Assembly (NCBI GenBank): GCA_014058105.1
Contig: JACGCM010001272.1
Span: forward strand, 310,001-374,000
DNA: 64,000 bases
Direction of reading: 5' to 3'
Origin: Kingdonia uniflora
Lineage: Eukaryota; Streptophyta; Magnoliopsida; Ranunculales; Circaeasteraceae
Positions 37,249 to 48,776 of this stretch are shown here, in pieces. A model generated the notes under the pieces. It saw nothing but the letters and a program-made list of their open reading frames with translations. It did not search any database and had not been told where the DNA came from. The position numbers and the translations under genes were made by a program. The first letter of the stretch is position 1. Every line of letters starts with the position of its first letter.

Positions 37249-37494
37249 TTCGCCCCCTCTCAGCAGGGGCCTCAAAAATTGGTGTAGATGGCGCGTGCTG
37301 GGAAAATTGGTTAGGCGTGGGAAGTTGAAGAGTTGACTGTTGAATGTGGGCAGTTCCGAGAAAAGTAATTAAGGATGGTAATCAAGGCAAGTGTTGATTA
37401 AGGGGGGATTAAATGACCCTTAATTCAAGTATAAATTGGGGGTGCTAGGGGGAGTGTCGAATTGTCTTCATCTTCTTCCTTGAGTAACCAAAAC

Positions 37495-37680
37495 ATGGAA
37501 ACCACACCAAACACAAGGTACCAGAAAAGAGTGGAGGCACGGGAACGTCGGATAGAACAGAAGATGGCTGTGTTAAAAGAAAAGTTCTTTACCAATCACG
37601 GTCTAGACTGGGTGATGCCTGATTTAGTCGAGTTGGATCCAGAGGAGCCAATATGTGGGATATTGTACGCGCATTGGTAG
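37495..37680 (+). pseudogene. Small antisense ORF of element A, unknown
   Basis: A 61-codon frame from ATG (context aacATGG) starts METTPNTRYQKRVEARERRI and ends ...GILYAHW. It is charged and possibly helical. TATAAATT lies 65 bp upstream (37430). After the stop the frame may continue with one or two stops to about 37810. I recognise no family. It sits upstream of the main antisense gene, like the small ORF in element F. Confidence 0.35.
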
Positions 37681-38445
37681 AGGGTGCTGTAATGGCTGAA
37701 CCCGAGCATTAACAATTGGTACTACTTTCTGAAGAGCATAGCCGAGGACAAGGTGGATGCCGATGACAGAGTCATAGATGAGGAGGCAGGGCTCTGCAAG
37801 AACTATTCCGTATGTAAATAGGGGAGTCTTGGTTTTGGTATTGGCATTGGTGTTGGGAGGTAGGAGAAGAAGTTGTTGTGTTTTGTTGTTATTTTTTTGT
37901 CTCTGTTTTTTTTTTCTCCCTTTCTGTATGGCGATGATTTCGAATGAAACAATATTGTATTGAAGTATAACATTGTAAGTGTGACTCGCACTGTAGACGA
38001 AGATAATGTAGGCGCAATAGAACTTGTCGAACATCGAACTTAAGTAATGAAAAAAAACTAAAAATTGTGGGACCATGAGTTCAATTATATAAAGAAAAAT
38101 ACTGACCGAAGGTTCGAGTACTTCAAGTTTATGTACGATTGGATGAAGTTAGATGTAGACGATGGTTCGAAAGCATATGTGGTCGAATGTTACAGCGATA
38201 GTGGGATGGATAAGGAGGTTTGAAAGCAATGCCTCGACTGTAAAATCTGACAGCCGAAATGGCAGACTTATCAGAGGTGATAATATTCATAGGGCAGTGT
38301 GCCGTTGCAAGGCATCATGATGTTTCCTCAGGTTATGGGAAAAAGGTGGAAGTAACACGTAGGTTTGAGTTGACAGCTTCGGGCAGGGTGTTAGAAGGTT
38401 CGAGAGGTGTATAAAAAAATATATTTGATGTGAGCGTGTGATAAG

Positions 38446-38576
38446 CACGTGGGAGGAGTTGAAGGTAATATTGTCAAAACACATTTCAGCCGAAAATGAG
38501 GGGGAGTGGAGGAGTGGTAATGATGGTGAGTGGGGAAAATCGAGGCAGTTTTATTTGTCTGAGGTAGTATTTAAAG
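38446..38576 (+). promoter_or_regulatory. Candidate promoter of the element A antisense gene
   Basis: CACGTGGG (38446-38453) lies about 115 bp before TATTTAAAG (38568-38576). About 30 bp later starts a non-coding stretch that ends at donor ACAG|GTATG (38731/38732). The intron ends with T-rich CTTTTGTAG at 39052, and the first ATG follows at 39059. Element F shows the same order of motifs. Confidence 0.4.
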
Positions 38577-39052
38577 GGGTGAGAGAGAAATTTACTGTTC
38601 CCCAAACAATCAATCATAGAGAGAACAAAGAAGGAAGAGAAGAAACACATATGCCATTGCTGAGGTGAAGCTTGCTGGAACAGAGAAAAGAATACTTCGC
38701 GATTTCTGAGAAAGCTGATCCATTTGAACAGGTATGTTCTCTAACTTCTTGTAAAAAGTATGTGATTTGTATTTCTGCTCTGTCGTTTCTTCTTTTGTAT
38801 ATGTATGTTGTTTATATTTTGGGGTAGGTGCGGCTAGGGTTTTTTGTTTATAACGGCATGACCGAGGGATGGGGTAATTTATGTGGTCGGAGGTTCGACC
38901 CAGTGGTAAATTGGTGAGAGTGAGGGATTGATTGGGGTTGAAGTCGAACATTCGACTGTGGGTCTGGCGAGTTGGAGAGGGTAGAACATAATATGATATC
39001 GACACGAGATAGTCGAATATATCGATCTAATTGTGTACTTCTTCTTTTGTAG

Positions 39053-41222
39053 GGTATAATGCGTACCCGTCAAGCTTCAAGGATGAGGCTAATAGTTGAG
39101 GAGGACAAAGTAAACAAACCCAGTGTATCTGGTCGAGGTTGAGGGGGTGAGAGCAGCGAGGTAAAAGTGTTAGAAATTACAGCAGAAGCCCCATTAGCTG
39201 TAGTAGTACCAGAAGTTAGAGCTTCGAGTAAGAGCCGTCGTAGGGCTCGAATAGTCGGGGAGAGTGACGAAGAGGAGATTGAGAAAGAGGAGGGAAAGGG
39301 AAATAGAGGTAGTGTCGAGCCTTTGGGGGATAAGGAGGAAGAAGAAGGGGAGCAGAGCGATAATAGTGGTAGTTTGGATGATTTGAGGAGAGCGGCGGGG
39401 CCGGTCTCGGCTCAGGAAAAGACGAGACTGGATCAATTCATTGCGAAACATGAGTTGTCAAGCGTGGGAGTTACGCTGGTGCCAGTAGGGGCCGAGTTCA
39501 CATTCAAGGATACCCCTCAGGAGGGTATCATGACGTTCAGATGCCAGATTCGACTAGGGATGCAACTACCCCTTCGAAAGCTGGTGAAGCAGGTATTGAA
39601 CTACTGGGATGTTGCCCCATGCCAAATGAATGGAAATTTTTATGAGATGATGAGGGTTGTCGAGGGGATGTATGTAAAGTTGAAACGGGAGAAGAGGGGT
39701 TTGATTGAGTGGTTCGATATTGTATCGTTCTACTCGAGGAAAGCAAATAAGAAGGTGGATACGTATAACATTCAATGCCATGCAGACAAACCATGGTTAT
39801 TTGATCTGTGTTCGACGGGACGAGGGTGGGATAAGGATTTGGTTGTGGTAAGAGGTAATTATGAGAATGCAGAGGGGGAGGAGGTGTATAAGCTGAAGCA
39901 TAAGCTGTATAATCCAAGTAAGTCGATGGTCGAAGGCTGCCTTTTTAGCAGTTCGAATAGGTTATTGAACTTATCTTTTGCTATTTTGCAGAGCCCTTCA
40001 CCAGTACATTGATGAATCTGAAGAGGTATATTGACGAACTGATCGACCATGACGAAGAGCGGGTAAATTGGGTATTGGGGAAGTTGGGTATTGTAAAGAA
40101 GAGGCGAAAGAAGACAGACACGTTGCTTCGAAACGTACTTGTTGTTGATGTTCAGTCAAAGAAGAAGAAAGAAGGAAGTTTGTCGACGAGGGCAGGTGAA
40201 ATGGAGAAGGGAAGGTTGAGTCAAAAGATGAGCTATGTGCCGAGGGAGCGGCTAGGAGGACCAAGGATCGTACACCCGAGTGTGCCTGAGGCTATTCCCG
40301 AGGGATCGCGGCAAGATAGCAAGGGTAAGGGCAAGGCCGTTCCCGAAGCTTTGACAGTGCAGCAGACGAGGACTACTCTGCGCAAGATGCCTCGTGAGTA
40401 GGTGGCCGATGATGAGGATGATTCTCTCAAAGTGAGGCGATGCGAGGCCGAACTGGAGGAGAAGGCTCGAGCAGCAGCCGCGTTGATGGCGACTCTCTGC
40501 GGAACAGACCCAGCTGAAGCAGGGAAACAAACGAATAAGGCTCTGCATCAGGTAAATAGTTCTAAATTTTTGAAGTTACACTTATCCTTGAAGAACTGCT
40601 GATTAGTCAAGAATTCGTGTAGGTGAGTGTCTGGGCCCAAGCTTTTATAAAAGCCCAAAAGGTTTTAAGTACACAGCTGCAGCATGCGAGGGACAGTCTG
40701 GAGCTCTCTCAGGGGACCGCGATGTCGCTGGAGACAAAGGTTGGTGTGTTAAGATGAGAGAAGTTGCAGATTAGAGCCGAGTCTATGAGGGAGGTCGAGG
40801 CAGCGATTGCCAATAGTTACCAAATACGAAAAATGTTGGAGGCGAAGTTAGCGGAGAAAGATAAGGAGTTGAAAGATAACATAGCAAGTTTCTAGGCGTA
40901 ATATGATGAGTATAAAACGACCACAGCTCTGAAGAATTTTATTGACGATTTGGGGTATAATTCCGAGACCTTCGAGCGCTTTCCTTCGACCAAAGAGTCT
41001 ACTGTCGAGAGTGTGGCACAAGCAGTGGGGATGGAAGTGGATTCTGCTGGTGGAGGTGTTAGATATGGTATGGTGGTTCCTGTGGTCGAAGGGGATGGTA
41101 TCGGTATTAGTACAACTGTAGGAGATGTTGTGGTCGATGGTGGTGTAGATGTTGCAGGAGGGTAGTGGAAATGTTGCAATGGAAGAACCTGTAGAAGGAG
41201 TTAGTGCAGCCACTCCTGTGTA
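39053..41222 (+). pseudogene. Antisense gene of element A: Transposase_28-like domain plus coiled coil, three coding exons
   Basis: Exons: 39053-39917, 39992-40551, 40623-41222, with GT-AG introns of 74 and 71 bp; a 5' untranslated exon ends at 38731. From ATG 39059 comes an acidic nuclear-looking N-terminus (KSRRRARIVGESDEEE), then the block FRCQIRLGMQLPLRKLVKQV, LNYWDVAPCQMNGNFYEMMR and FDLCSTGRGWDKDLVVV, resembling 'putative gypsy type transposon' proteins. Exon junction codon AAG gives LYNPK|PFTSTLMNLKRYID. The rest is basic and then coiled coil (RCEAELEEKARAAAAL ... VEAAIANSYQIRKMLEAKL). Damage: TGA about 39143, TAG 40399, later stops near 40757 and 40895, and a one-base insertion near 41160. 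Function unknown. Confidence 0.7.
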
Positions 41223-41494
41223 GAAGGTATGTCGTTGTCGTCTAGTTTCTATAACCAACTCTTTATCCTTAAGTTGTTGTAATGTTAAATTAAAATGATG
41301 TGGCATTTGAACTAAGTGTACTGGATTGGCAGTACTCGAATAATGTGTAATGTAATTGAACTTGAGCTGCTTCTATGTATGTAGTTGACTTGAATTTTTT
41401 GTGTGTATTTTACTTGAATTGCTGGTATGTCTGTATGCTTGTATCTGTGTTGTGTGATAAAGATTATAGAATGTTCTGTTCTGGCGGGTACGAC

Positions 41495-42000
41495 CTAAAA
41501 CCTTGAAGAACTTTGAGGTTACCCCCGAGTATCAGTCAATTCGAAGGATTGACATGAGACTCAGGTGTGACCGAGTCGAGAATTGTACTGAACTTCGGAG
41601 GTCGCCCCCAGATCTATCTGTGGGGTTGAGCCTAAACAAAGCATTATGTGGTTGCCCCCAATGCATTCCCAAGTGTCCGGTCTTTCGACCATTCATGCCA
41701 CTCGGGTTTACTCGAATTGGAAACTTAAAAAACTTTGAGGTTGCCCCTAAGTATCAGTCAATTCGAAGGGTTCACATGATACTTAGGTTTGACCAAGAAA
41801 TCCACTGGACTTCAAATGCTTGAGCCTAAATGAAGCATTATGTGGTCACCCCCAATGCATTCCCGAGTGTTTGATTTTTGGGCCATTCATGCCACTTTGG
41901 TTTGCTCGAATTGGAAACTTAAATAACTTTGAGGTCGCCCCCAAGTATCAGTCGGGTCGAAGGGCTGACATGATACTTAGGTTTGACCAAGAAATTCATT
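41495..42000. repeat. About 220-bp tandem repeat, 2.5 copies, in element A
   Basis: 'ctttgaggt(t/c)(a/g)cccc' recurs at 41511, 41733 and 41927, each time followed by 'agtatcagtc', 'gacatgatacttaggttt' and 'cattcatgccact'. The second period is 28 bp shorter because of an internal deletion. It lies between the 3' ends of the antisense gene and of pol. Confidence 0.8.
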
Positions 42001-42046
42001 TTGAGATAGGACATGAAGCTCAGAGGATAAAAAATTTGTTTATTGA

Positions 42047-43180
42047 TTATATTATATGTACATCAGTTGAACAAGGTGGTGGTCGTGGCCTGTTGTATGA
42101 AGCTAACTGCATTGTATTCCATGGATTTGGTAGAGCCTCCTCCGCTTCTATCATTAGATAATAGGATCCTTTGTCGGTTTTATCGTACACGACATAAGGT
42201 CCTTCCCATGACTCAGCTAGCTTGCCGGCATTTTGAGGCTTCGAAGAGGGTGTGACTCGTCGAAATACCAAATTTCCAATATTGAAACTGCGTGGTCGAA
42301 CTCTTTTGTTGTATAACTTTTGGAGAGAGAGGTGGCAACGGCCGAGGTTTGTTATGGCTCAATCTCTGGTTTTATCGATCCATAACATATTGTATCCCAG
42401 TTCGAACTCATTATCTTCATCGGGGAGGTTGGGATCGCGTGTTGGTACTTTAAACTAGGTAGGCAGCACAACCTCGAAACCGTAAACCAAGAGGAAGGGA
42501 GTACAACCCGTCGCCTTTCTTGGTGTGGTACGATAGTCCCAGAGTACATGTCGTAGTTCTTGAACCTATCAGCCTTTCATTTCATCGACGCGCTTCTTAA
42601 GACCATCGACTATAGTTTTATTGATTGCTTCGACCTGGCCATTCCCCTGCGGGTAATAAGGTGTAGACGGGGATAGGATGATGTTATATTCTTAAGGAAA
42701 TTGTGAACTTTATTCCCAACAAACTGTGGACCGTTGTCGCATCGAATCATGTGAGAGCAGCCAAAACGTGCGATGATATTTTCCCATAAGAACTTGATAA
42801 CTTCTTCTTCTCTTGTTTGACATAAAGGCACGGCTTCGACCCACTTAGTAAAGTAATATGTGGCTACCAGGAGAAAGTCTCATTTGCCCGAAGCTTTGGG
42901 GAAGGGGCCGACTAGATCAATGGTCCACCTTTTGAACGACCAAGCTACTTGGCTGCAATGGAGGTCTTGTGAAAGGCTTCAGATGTTGTGGGCATGATGC
43001 TAGCATTTGTCACAGTGTTTCGCATACTCTTCCGCTTGTTTCTTCAAATTGGGCCAGAATAAACCTTATGTTACGGCTCAGAGAGCCATAGATCGACCAA
43101 CAGTATGAGCACCGTAGGTACCTTCGTGGAGTTCAGTAAGTATGGTAGTGGCTTCGTTTTGGGATATGGATCGGAGGTGT
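42047..43180 (-). pseudogene. Integrase of element A
   Basis: On the - strand the zinc-binding region has the spaced His/Cys (HDGTYGAHTVGRS ... CDKC). The core reads VATYYFTKWVEAVPLC, where the first Asp appears as Tyr, then IRCDNGPQFVGNKV with the second Asp. The Glu motif lies in a shifted frame. The C-terminus (42271-42047) ends with GKLAESWEGPYVVYD and NPWNTMQL. Frameshifts and stops lie near 42690 and 42550. Confidence 0.75.
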
Positions 43181-43389
43181 ATGCCGTTCAGGGATTTGCG
43201 GTGTAATTCACCTTTGAGAATGGTGTATCTGCGGCAATTTTCAAGTAACGAACGTTTGGCTTTGAGATCTTCTGGGAGGGTGGAACTATTGAAATAATCA
43301 AGAAAGGGTGTTTGCCAGTCATCGAGATCGAGACTCTCGCCCCCAGTATTGATGGCATTGACTTCTATCTGGTCGATACTTGAGCGTTC

Positions 43390-43990
43390 AAGTACTTCGA
43401 TATGGAGGGCTCGAGATTCAGACTGTCCTTACATGGCTGCTATGTGGGCGAGGGCATCGACATGTCTATTTTTGCCTCGAGGGTAATGTGTGATGGAAGA
43501 TTTTTTGGGGAAACGATCCATGCGTTGGCGGACACGGGCAACATACTCAGCCATGTGACCATTTGTCTAATTTTCACCGGTGTACTGTCTCTAAATAAGT
43601 TGGGAATCGATAAATACTACAAGTTTGGGAACACCAAGTTTGAGGGTGAGATTGAGGTCATGTATCAGGGCTTCATACTCTGCCTCGTTATTAGAATATT
43701 CAAAGTTTAGCTTGACAGCCTTTTCGATTCGGTCATTAGAAGGGGTAACCAGAACAATACCAATCCCTGAACCGTTAGGTCCAACGGAACCATCTGTAAA
43801 GAGGCACCAATCCATGTTAGGGTTCCAAGGGTCGTTATGTTCGGGCTGGTCTTCAGGTAGATCATCTTCATGTTCCTCCCAGTCTATGTCTTTAACAGGG
43901 AAGTCGGCAAGGAAATCAGCGACTGCTTGATCTTTTTAAAATATCTGTTTCTCGAAAGTGATGTCGTGTTCACCAAGATAAACAAACCAT
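43390..43990 (-). pseudogene. Second RNase H (aRNH) of element A
   Basis: The - strand reads ADFLADFPVKDIDWEEHEDD as linker, then MDWCLFTDGSVGPNGSGIGIV, NFEYSNNEAEYEALIHDL and VVFIDSQLI. The first three catalytic acidic residues (D, E, D) are visible. This extra RNase H between RT-RNase H and integrase marks the Tat lineage. Confidence 0.75.
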
Positions 43991-45248
43991 TGTTGTACCC
44001 GTTTAGATTTATCTTTCTTATTGAGGATCTCTCGAAAGGGGTAGCTGGTGATGACGCATATAGGGTGAGCTTAAAAGTATGGTTTGAGCATTCGAGCAGT
44101 GTAGACGAGTATAAGGAGTAATTATTCGAGCTTCCTATATCGAGTCTCAGCAGGTGTCAGAGTTTTGTTGATAAAGTACACGGGTTTCTTGATATTGGAT
44201 TCGAGTCGAATAAGGACCGAGCTAATAGAAGTATCAGTAACTGCAAGGTATAAAGAAAATATTTTACCTTCGATGGGGGTGCTGATGTTGGGTGGTCGAC
44301 CAAAGTATGTTTTGAGTTCTGGAAGGCCTATTCGTAATCGGGTGTCCAATTGATTTTGGGGTTATTTTTCTTTTTGGCCTTATGGACACCTTGGTCGCGT
44401 AAGAGGGAGAAAAGCCAAACACATCGGTCTGAGGATTTAGAGATAAAATGGTTCAGGGTGGCAATCTTGCCAACAACCTTTTGGACATCTTTTTTGGTTC
44501 GAGGGGAAGGCATATCGATAAGGGCGCCGATATGAGTGGGATCGATCTCAATACCTCGTTTGCTGATGAGGTGGCCCAAGAATTTGCCAGACAAAACACC
44601 AAACTGACATTTGTCTGGCTTAAGTTTCATGTTATAAGAACGAAGTATGGCAAATACTTCAGCGAGGTCCTGGATATGGGTATGTTTTTGGAGGCTTTTG
44701 GATAACATATCGTCGATGTAAGCTTCGATCGACTTGTCAAGCAAAGATTTAAACATAGTGGTAACAAGACGTTGGTAAGCGTCACCCGCATTCTTAAGGC
44801 CAAAAGGCATGACGTTAAAGCAGTTAAGACCTTGTTCAGTAATAAACAAAGTTTTAAGTTGGTCCTCAGGGAGGAAAGGTACCTGATTGTAACCTGAAGC
44901 CGCGTCCACTATCGATAATCGTTCATGGCCGGCTGTGGCATCCAGAAGTACTAAAATAATTGGGTGAGGAAAGCTGTCCTTCGGTGTATGTTTGTTAAGG
45001 TCGGTGAAGTCGACGCAGATTCGAATCTTGCCATTTTTTTTAGGGACAACAACAATATTAGAGATCCAGTCAGCGTACTTGACTTCTCTGATGAAACCTG
45101 CGGCCAAGAGTTTTTTGACCTCGAGGTTCACTACTTCTCGAATCCTTGGTGTTAAAGTGCGTTTCTTCTGCTTCACGGCTGTAGAATGAGGGATGATGTC
45201 AAGTCGACGGCAGGCTAGGGTGGAGTCGACACCAGGCATCTCATGCAA
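43990..45248 (-). pseudogene. Reverse transcriptase and first RNase H of element A
   Basis: An uninterrupted 306-codon - strand frame (45248-44328) covers almost the whole RT: WISNIVVVPKKNGKIRICVD, DAASGYNQV, MPFGLKNAGDAYQRL, the active site EAYIDDMLSKS (about 44701-44722) and GKFLGHLISKRGIEIDP. It is the best preserved pol segment in the window. A TAG at 44328 and frame changes break the RNase H (44349-43990; YFINKTLTPAETRY). Confidence 0.85.
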
Positions 45249-45399
45249 GGTTCAGGCGAATATATCTTTATTTGCTTGAAGAAAAGTGGTGAGCTCGAGG
45301 CGTTCGGTCTCATCCAAAAAACTATCAATGAATGTACCTCGACCAGGACCGTTGAGTTCGATGTAAACAGTGGGCTCAACAGGTGTGTTAGATGGGTTC

Positions 45400-45912
45400 G
45401 AAGGTGTTGGGAGAGAGAAAAGTATTGATTGCTATGGTTTGACAAGTTTTATAGTAAGGTCAATCTCAGGGTGCTCGCAGGAGCGGGCAAGGCGTTGGGA
45501 GCCCTTCATGTTCCACGTACCATAAGAGGTAGTAAAACAAAGTATTTGGTGGTAAGTCGAAGGTATAGCTTTCATGACATGCAGCCAGTCGTGCCCTAGA
45601 ATGCCCAGGTATTCAAATTTATTATCGATGACAAGAGAGCTGGTTTAGAGGATGACTGGGCCGGTGGTAATGGGGAGGCTAATGCGACCGACGACGACTT
45701 TGGTAGTGCCATTAAAGCCTTTAAGCTCGACATTGGCTCGTGTGATGAGGTCTATTTTGTATATGGCTAGAACAGTCTAGAGGAAAAGTACATCTGCCGC
45801 ACTGCCCGTATCAATGAGCATGGTATGGAGGACGAGGTGTTCGACCTTAATTATAATGACCAAGGGGTCGGAGTGGGGGAAGCGAACATGAGAGGTATCG
45901 CAATTGATGAAT
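45400..45912 (-). pseudogene. Aspartic protease of element A
   Basis: The - strand reads VRFPHSDPLVIIIKVEHLV then HTMLIDTGSAADVLF, a retropepsin DTG site at about 45790-45830, followed by a stop. LGILGHDWLHVMKAIPSTYH and KGSQRLARSCEHP continue the domain in the order seen in elements B and C. Confidence 0.75.
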
Positions 45913-47690
45913 TATATACCTTCAGGTCGAGGACATTGGCTAGATTCTAGTAGAATGATAAGTAGCTTCTCTTGGTAAGTGAGCTTGCAACATTCTTCGA
46001 CTCGTTTGCGCTTGCTTCGAGTATGGTAACTGTCGATGTTGTTAACATTGATAAAGTGGAGTTGGAAAATATGTACCTCGGCTGGGTCGATAGCTGGGGC
46101 GGGTTGGGGCTTGAGGTACGACCCGTCGAGATAGTTGGGGAGGTCGGCGACATATCGATGTAGAGGACCAGCTTTAAGAATCATCTTGAGCAATTGCTGT
46201 AAAACATAGTATTTGTTGGTAGAGTGGCAGTTACACTTGCGATTTTGACAGTAAGGCTCGTCTTTCCTGACCTCGATGGGGAAGGGAGTGTGCCAGATAG
46301 GATCGGTTTGGATCTGTATGATGTGGGTGTTGATAGGAGCAGTGAGTTTTGGTAAGATCAACATGGGTCATTTTTTACGGATCTCGGACGGGGTTGCATC
46401 GGAATGAGGGTGTTTGCGGCTCTCGGTCTCCTGTGAGACGGGAGCGACCATGGGTGTAGACGAAAGTCGAGACTTGACCCTGGCGGTTGGATTTGCGCAT
46501 GCGTTCGAGGTCCATGTATCCGTTAACCTTAGATAACATCTCCTCGAGGGCTCATGGCTTGTGAAGCACGATGTACTCCTTGACACGACTATGATTTGGT
46601 AGCGTGTTAGAATACGCGAGAACAACGTTCACGCAGTCGAGGTTTTCGACTTTGCGCGACTCATCGAGAAACTGCTTTGTAAAAGCTTCAAGCGTTTCAT
46701 TGGGAGATTTACGAAAATTGAAGAGAGCATCGACTCGGACCTCACAGTCTTCGTTAAAGGCAAACTGGGCAATTAAAAGGTTTGTGAAGCTTCGGATAGA
46801 GCCGTTGGGGAGGCTGTGGTAACATTTGAGAGGGATATCAATTAGACTGGTAGGAAACATTTGACATAAGATATGGTTGGTTGTGAAATACAAACTCAAT
46901 GCATTTTAGAATTTGAGGAGGTGAAACTGAGGGTCGATATTGCGGTATTTACTGATTTTGGGGGTGTGGAAATTTTGAGGTACTTCGACTGCGAGAAGTT
47001 TGGGGTAGATAGGGTTGTTTAACCGACTCCATGAGTTTGGTGTGGGGATCGCGCTGACGCGAATAACAACGCAAATTTTATGATCGAGTTCCTGCTGAGT
47101 AAGGTATGCAGGATGAGGGGGAGATCGTTGGGGTCAAGGGAGATGAAGCCGAGGATTCGGCATGTGTTCAGCGTTGTGCTCCCCGAGACGTTCTTAAGAA
47201 GGGCGGTGTATAGAGTGTCGGGGAGTTCGAAGGGTGGAGTCGGAAGAATCCTTCGTGGGGTATACACCGAGGTGGATCAAGCCGATAGGTAAAATGGTGG
47301 GAGCACCCTCAGTGCCAAGGTGGACCGGGGGACCTTTGATTTGGGGGTGAGGCCCAAGGTGAGCGCGGGCTAAAATGTGAGAAGGGGAAGGTGCCCGGGA
47401 TCGCAAAGGAGCGTCATGGGTTTGGACCTACTGTAGCTCTTAGATTGTGTGACACAGTTCGTCAAAGGTACGATGTTAGCACTCGTTATCATCCAAACGG
47501 CCCTGTCGTTTAGCCTCGAGCCCGTTGCGTCTGTCTTCACGTTCTAGATGTAGCTGATTGGAATGGTGCTCTTTGGCTTGTGCAAACTGTTGACTGATGA
47601 AGGTGAGTTGGGCGGCTATGCCGTCGGTGGAGTTTCTGACGATAGCAGAGGTGGAGCGAAGGGTGGGGGCCATTGAGGATGGCTGTGAGG
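45912..47690 (-). pseudogene. Gag of element A
   Basis: The - strand starts near 47673 with MAPTLRSTSAIVRN and a coiled region (AKEHHSNQLHLEREDRR), then a Pro-rich, frame-shifted stretch. The capsid-like block (46899-46552) has LIAQFAFNEDC and KSPNETLEAFTKQFLDESRKV. The 3' part (46364-45912) has a decayed zinc knuckle (YCQNRKCNCHSTNKYY). Several stops and shifts occur. Confidence 0.7.
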
Positions 47691-47736
47691 GGTAGAAAGA
47701 GAAAGAAAAAAGAGACGAGGGGAGTTGGTAGGGTGG

Positions 47737-47759
47737 GTATTCCCACAGACGGTACCAAA
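47737..47759 (-). other. Primer-binding site region of element A
   Basis: On the - strand TTTGGTACCGTCTGTGGGAA directly follows the LTR end (ctcctaca). Elements E and B have TTTGG..CCGTCTGTGGGA and a decayed version at the same place, so the site is conserved across sub-families. I have not identified the tRNA. Confidence 0.6.
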
Positions 47760-48477
47760 TGTAGGAGCCAAGCTTCGTAGAGGGAGAAACTAACTCTTAC
47801 ACCTCAGGGTTGTTTTCGACTAGGGGACTAAGCAAGCATCTAATATAATAACAGATAATATTACTATACTAACACGCTTGCGTAAAGTCCTAGAATGGGT
47901 TACTCTACAACCTCTAGCGAGGATTTTTAATAGATGATGATATATATCGAGTTTAGGTAATAGGTTGAATAGAGGTTGATTACAGGGTGGTCGGAGATAA
48001 TCTTTGAGAGTTGGTGGGAGAGATTTTTTAACCCCTTCATCATACCTCCTCCCTCTTATTTATAGGATATAGAAAGGGCAGAGTCACCATGGGAGGCCAG
48101 GTTATATATATACCCTTTGGGGACAACTGACTTGTACCTGGAGTCGGTTCTGTCATTATAGCTGTTGTTTCTGACACTGTAGTTGTCGAGCGGCTTGTTT
48201 AATTATTATGTCTAGTGAGCTGGCTATCAGACGTGTCCGCCTTCGACCGTGTATGACCATGGACGAAGGATTTTTGATAATTATGTTGAGTTATGGTGTT
48301 GCTCATCTATCTTCGACTATGGCAGTTATCTTCGATGATTCCTTCGAGTGTTTGATTAGTCTCGGAAGGCTTCATGGACTTAGATATTGTCTTGTTGGGC
48401 TTCAAGTCTCTAGGTAGGCTTCAATGTAGCCTTCAAGTATTTGACTTGTGCTAGAAGACTGCGAGTAGGCTACTACA
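47760..48477 (-). repeat. 5' LTR of element A (718 bp)
   Basis: It pairs with 36531-37248 and has the same length and termini. It is followed at 48478 by GAGAG and by resumed coding sequence of the element B antisense gene (ESKVELLGVKG...). Confidence 0.95.
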
Positions 48478-48776
48478 GAGAGTAAGGTAGAATTGTTGGG
48501 GGTGAAAGGTAGAGATGCGGATGTTGCACAATATCGCATCAGAACGTTAGAGGTGGAAGCTAACGAACTGTATGACAATGTGGCCAGTTTGAAGGGTCAA
48601 GTAGCTAGGAAGGAAAGCAAACTGGTGAAGGCACGAGCTGATTTAGTGAGTTTCGAAAGCGTGGTGGAGCGTCTGAGTGAGGTCATGCAAAGTAAAGATA
48701 TTGACCTTCGGCTTACCCAAAATCAATGCGATAAACTGAATGAACGAGCTACGAAGTTGAAGGTGGACTTGACTAG
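48478..48776 (+). pseudogene. Antisense gene of element B, middle part
   Basis: An open + strand frame between element A and the solo LTR reads SKVELLGVKGRDADVAQYRI, TLEVEANELYDNVASLKGQV and ADLVSFESVVERLSEVM. It shows clear heptads of a coiled coil. It continues in frame with 34245-36530 on the left and 49271-49894 on the right once the insertions are removed. Confidence 0.7.

Larger units (their letters stand above)
36531..48477 (-). mobile_element. Element A: complete Tat-type Gypsy retrotransposon
   Basis: 11,947 bp with two 718-bp LTRs. Both start TGTAGGAGCC and end GGCTACTACA. The target site is AAGAG (36526-36530) against GAGAG (48478-48482), one mismatch. On the - strand: PBS, gag, protease, RT, RNase H, aRNH, integrase. 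On the + strand between integrase and the left LTR lies a spliced antisense gene and a smaller ORF. It is inserted in the antisense gene of element B. Confidence 0.95.

Noticed and set aside
39194..39451. Open frames on the - strand opposite the element A antisense gene (also 39537-39917)
   Set aside because: Shadows of the + strand coding exon; Ser/Pro/His-rich composition is the complement of an acidic coding frame.
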